From NCBI GenBank assembly GCA_017882025.1, contig JADGQG010000093.1:1-7393 (forward strand): 7,393 bases of DNA, given 5' to 3'. The notes under the pieces were generated by a model that did not search any database, was not told the origin of the DNA, and was given only the letters and a program-made list of their open reading frames with translations. The translations under genes and the position numbers were made by a program. Origin of the DNA: Chloroflexota bacterium (GTDB taxonomy: Bacteria > Chloroflexota > Limnocylindria > Limnocylindrales > CSP1-4). Below, piece by piece: positions 7,383 through 7,393 of the stretch (position 1 is its first letter; each line of letters starts with the position of its first letter).

Positions 7383-7393
7383 ATGCTCGAGGT
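7383..7393 (+). CDS. rpoC: DNA-directed RNA polymerase subunit beta', 5' end only
   Basis: Only ATG CTC GAG GT is visible, giving Met-Leu-Glu-(Val or other GTN). GGAGGAG (7372-7378) lies 4 nt upstream and is the best ribosome-binding sequence in the window. Many beta' subunits outside the proteobacteria begin MLE followed by a short acidic stretch, and rpoC nearly always follows rpoB. The identity rests on position and this start context, as no domain is visible. Cotranscription with rpoB is expected. Confidence 0.8.

Overview
This very GC-rich window (strong G/C preference at third codon positions) carries the conserved bacterial cluster rpmG - tRNA-Trp - secE - nusG - rplK - rplA - rplJ - rplL - rpoB - rpoC, all on the + strand. 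The first gene (rpmG) is cut by the left edge and the last (rpoC) by the right edge. Gene order, RNA polymerase beta without the two large enterobacterial insertions, and NusG without the long acidic N-terminal extension of Actinobacteria suggest a GC-rich, non-proteobacterial lineage. Protein style fits Chloroflexota best (perhaps a soil or freshwater class), but this is inferred from remembered sequences, not from a search.

Layout. 1-133: 3' end of rpmG (ribosomal protein bL33). 147-222: complete tRNA-Trp(CCA) with an encoded CCA end. 264-1026: secE and nusG, closely packed. 1048-2280: rplK and rplA (L11, L1) with a 96-nt structured spacer. 2281-2643: a 363-nt non-coding leader whose core (2367-2576) looks like the L10 leader, the autoregulatory binding site for the L10-L7/L12 complex, surrounded by competing hairpins. 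2644-3621: rplJ and rplL (L10, L7/L12). 3622-3815: a strong hairpin, then an AT-rich island holding a near-consensus sigma70-type promoter. 3816-7280: complete rpoB. 7281-7382: spacer with a 10-bp GC hairpin. 7383 onward: start of rpoC behind a strong Shine-Dalgarno sequence.

The genes serve macromolecule synthesis: ribosome parts (bL33, L11, L1, the L10/L12 stalk), Trp-tRNA supply, the essential SecYEG subunit SecE, the transcription elongation factor NusG that links polymerase and ribosome, and the polymerase subunits beta and beta'. The layout suggests two regulatory breaks: leader control of the stalk genes by their own product, and a separate promoter plus possible attenuator that sets rpoBC expression apart from the ribosomal genes.

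I do not see a new gene system here. The points most worth checking are a serine at the RpoB position equivalent to E. coli His526 in the rifamycin pocket, an insertion of about 50 residues in RpoB, a threonine at a usually proline position of L11 in the thiostrepton-contact loop, and a network of mutually exclusive RNA pairings around the L10 leader.
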